This document shows, one piece after another, positions 5,636-6,629 of a DNA stretch of 6,629 bases (positions are counted from its first letter, which is position 1; each line of letters starts with the position of its first letter). A program made the translations under genes and the position numbers. The stretch covers positions 1-6,629 of the forward strand of contig JALWJI010000024.1 of the NCBI GenBank assembly GCA_027081695.1, written 5' to 3'. The notes beneath the pieces were generated by a model, which was given only the letters and a program-made list of their open reading frames with translations, made no database searches and had not been told where the DNA came from. This DNA comes from Acidilobaceae archaeon (GTDB taxonomy: Archaea; Thermoproteota; Thermoprotei_A; Sulfolobales; Acidilobaceae).

Positions 5636-5657
5636 GTGCATGTGTCCTCCACGATGA

Positions 5658-6371
5658 TTATATGGCTTCTTTTGATTCTTTCTCTAGGAGTATCGTTGCA
5701 TACGCCGCGAATAATGCGGGTATGACTCCTCCAAACGCGTACCATAGTCCTAGGGCTACTGTTCCTGCCTCCTTAGCCACTGTATAGGTTGGGAGTGTTA
5801 GTCCGTGTATGACGAATCCAAGGCCATAGAATAGGATGCTCTTCGTCTGGAGAGTTCTGTATAGGCTTGCGAGCAGGTATCCTCCTACTATTAGTGCTAC
5901 TGGTACAAGTATGCCCATTACCCTGATGGCGCTCGAGGCGTAGATCCTGTCTGAGAGCGGTGTTATGCCGGAGTAATGGTTAAAGTATATAGTTTGAATA
6001 GTGCCTATTGCCGCTATGGCGGCTGGGACACCGTAGACTATGGCCTTGTTCTCCGAGCCCGATAGGGAAGCGGCGAACATTACCTCCATGCTAGCCCATA
6101 ACACTATGAAAATTCCCCTAATAGTGTCGATCATGAGTATCTTTGAGAGTTCCTGTGTACCGGCCAGGGCATTCCAGTCGCCGCCAGCCGCCTCGTATAG
6201 GAGCTGTGCCTCGTAGCCATCCAGGAATGACTCGATGCCTACGAATATGAATCCAAGCGCTAGATATACTAGGCTAACCACGCCCGTTCTCCGATAGACT
6301 ACTAGTATTAGCGCGGCCGCAGCGAAGAGCACTACTCCTGTCGCGTGAGGAAACGCTATCTCGGCCAGCAC
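5658..6371 (-). CDS. Seven-helix integral membrane protein of unknown function
   Basis: The 237-residue product is strongly hydrophobic, with about seven predicted membrane helices near residues 8-26, 31-50, 83-103, 110-130, 150-170, 178-197 and 203-228. Charged residues inside or at the edges of helices, such as E47, D51, D82, R85, E96 and H189, could be functional. The longest soluble loop is about 51-80, between helices 2 and 3, and the C-terminus is a short charged tail. There is no lysine in the middle of the last helix, so a retinal protein is not supported, and no transporter or enzyme signature was recognised. The start is GTG 6371, with GGTGGGG at 6386-6380 spaced 8 nt, and a TATA-like box lies further upstream. 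The gene is followed on the same strand by the cysteine-rich gene after 139 bp, so it is probably its own transcription unit. It may be a lineage-specific crenarchaeal membrane protein. Confidence 0.8.
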   Translation of the reverse strand: MLAEIAFPHATGVVLFAAAALILVVYRRTGVVSLVYLALGFIFVGIESFLDGYEAQLLYEAAGGDWNALAGTQELSKILMIDTIRGIFIVLWASMEVMFAASLSGSENKAIVYGVPAAIAAIGTIQTIYFNHYSGITPLSDRIYASSAIRVMGILVPVALIVGGYLLASLYRTLQTKSILFYGLGFVIHGLTLPTYTVAKEAGTVALGLWYAFGGVIPALFAAYATILLEKESKEAI

Positions 6372-6379
6372 AACCCTTT

Positions 6380-6386
6380 CCCCACC
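6380..6386 (-). promoter_or_regulatory. Ribosome binding site for the membrane-protein gene
   Basis: GGTGGGG on the minus strand lies 8 nt before GTG 6371. In-frame codons upstream of the GTG contain no other start before a TGA at 6398-6396, so the GTG is the best choice. Confidence 0.5.
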
Positions 6387-6405
6387 ATTAGAACATCACA
6401 AGAAC

Positions 6406-6415
6406 AAGTATAAAT
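6406..6415 (-). promoter_or_regulatory. TATA-like box of the membrane-protein gene
   Basis: ATTTATACTT on the minus strand places a transcription start near 6385, giving a leader of about 14 nt before GTG 6371. Read on the plus strand the same site is TATAAAT (6409-6415), so it could also serve the divergent oxidoreductase gene, with a leader of about 68 nt. Confidence 0.5.
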
Positions 6416-6433
6416 GATAACACAAGGAACACG

Positions 6434-6440
6434 TGTATAG
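6434..6440 (+). promoter_or_regulatory. Possible TATA-like element for the divergent oxidoreductase gene
   Basis: TGTATAG lies about 70 nt before ATG 6506. It would give a leader of about 40 nt, long enough to include the Shine-Dalgarno seen before this gene. It is weaker as a TATA match than 6409-6415. Confidence 0.25.
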
Positions 6441-6492
6441 ACCAGGCCCAGCCACAAATACAGGGAGCGGTATCGAGTAGGAAAAAGACGCT

Positions 6493-6499
6493 GGGAGGA
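6493..6499 (+). promoter_or_regulatory. Ribosome binding site for the right-hand oxidoreductase gene
   Basis: GGGAGGA lies 6 nt before ATG 6506. It fixes the start and shows that this mRNA has a leader, unlike the probably leaderless oxidase operon. Confidence 0.7.
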
Positions 6500-6505
6500 T
6501 CGAGT

Positions 6506-6629
6506 ATGGACAAGATCAGCATAATAGGAGGAGGCATAGCCGGGCTATCAACAGCAATACAGTTAGCTAGGCAAGGAGTAAAGGTTACAGTATACGAGTC
6601 TGAATACCCAGGCTATGGTGCCAGCGGTA
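6506..6629 (+). CDS. FAD-dependent oxidoreductase, DAO-like, N-terminal fragment cut by the window edge
   Basis: Only the first 41 codons are inside the window. They encode a Rossmann-type dinucleotide-binding start: KISIIGGGIAGLSTAIQLA with GxGxxG at G8, G10 and G13, followed by strand VTVYE ending in E31, which normally binds the ribose of FAD. GYGASG (36-41) resembles the stretch that follows in DAO-family amine, amino-acid and glycerol-3-phosphate oxidoreductases. The substrate cannot be told from this fragment. ATG 6506 is preceded by a strong GGGAGGA site. The gene is divergent from the membrane-protein gene across 134 bp. It is not evidently linked to the GlcD-type operon, although both are flavoenzymes. 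Confidence 0.85.
   Translation, partial: MDKISIIGGGIAGLSTAIQLARQGVKVTVYESEYPGYGASG

Noticed and set aside
5377..5787. 136-codon open frame on the plus strand over the cysteine-rich and membrane-protein genes
   Set aside because: It is antisense to two better supported minus-strand genes with ribosome sites, and its product has no recognisable features.

Overview
The window looks like a chromosomal segment of a hyperthermophilic crenarchaeon, most likely of the Desulfurococcales/Pyrodictiaceae type. That placement is an inference from style, because no rRNA or marker phylogeny is present. The signs are archaeal TATA-like boxes about 25-30 nt before starts, very short or absent leaders, Shine-Dalgarno sites of GGTG/GGAGG type inside gene junctions, frequent TTG and GTG starts, heavy use of AGG, ATA, CTC and CTA codons, and tightly packed genes.

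Layout. Positions 1-22 carry what may be the first codons of a minus-strand gene. Positions 23-384 are AT-rich and hold promoters but no convincing gene. Positions 385-4334 are a plus-strand operon: a GlcD-type FAD-linked 2-hydroxyacid (glycolate/D-lactate) dehydrogenase, a short 2x[4Fe-4S] protein, a CCG-domain (HdrB/GlcF-type) iron-sulfur protein, and a LutB-like LUD-domain protein with two [4Fe-4S] motifs. Together they suggest a flavin plus iron-sulfur complex that oxidises lactate, glycolate or a related 2-hydroxyacid and passes electrons through several clusters to an unseen acceptor.

Positions 4316-6371 are three minus-strand genes: a SurE-family nucleotidase, whose 3' end overlaps the operon's by 19 bp, a small protein with two four-cysteine modules, and a seven-helix membrane protein of unknown function. 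After a 134-bp divergent intergenic region, positions 6506-6629 hold the first 41 codons of a plus-strand FAD-dependent oxidoreductase of the DAO type.

The most notable point is the junction of the second and third operon genes. Their products look like the N- and C-terminal parts of one GlcF-type protein. They are separated by a frameshift exactly at a tandem ACGTACGT (2168-2175). Removing one ACGT unit joins the two frames into a continuous protein of about 435 residues. This may be a recent mutation, a sequence error, or a real gene split with a new start. The operon is also an unusual hybrid of glycolate-oxidase (GlcD/GlcF) and lactate-utilisation (LutB) parts, with no LutC-like gene.
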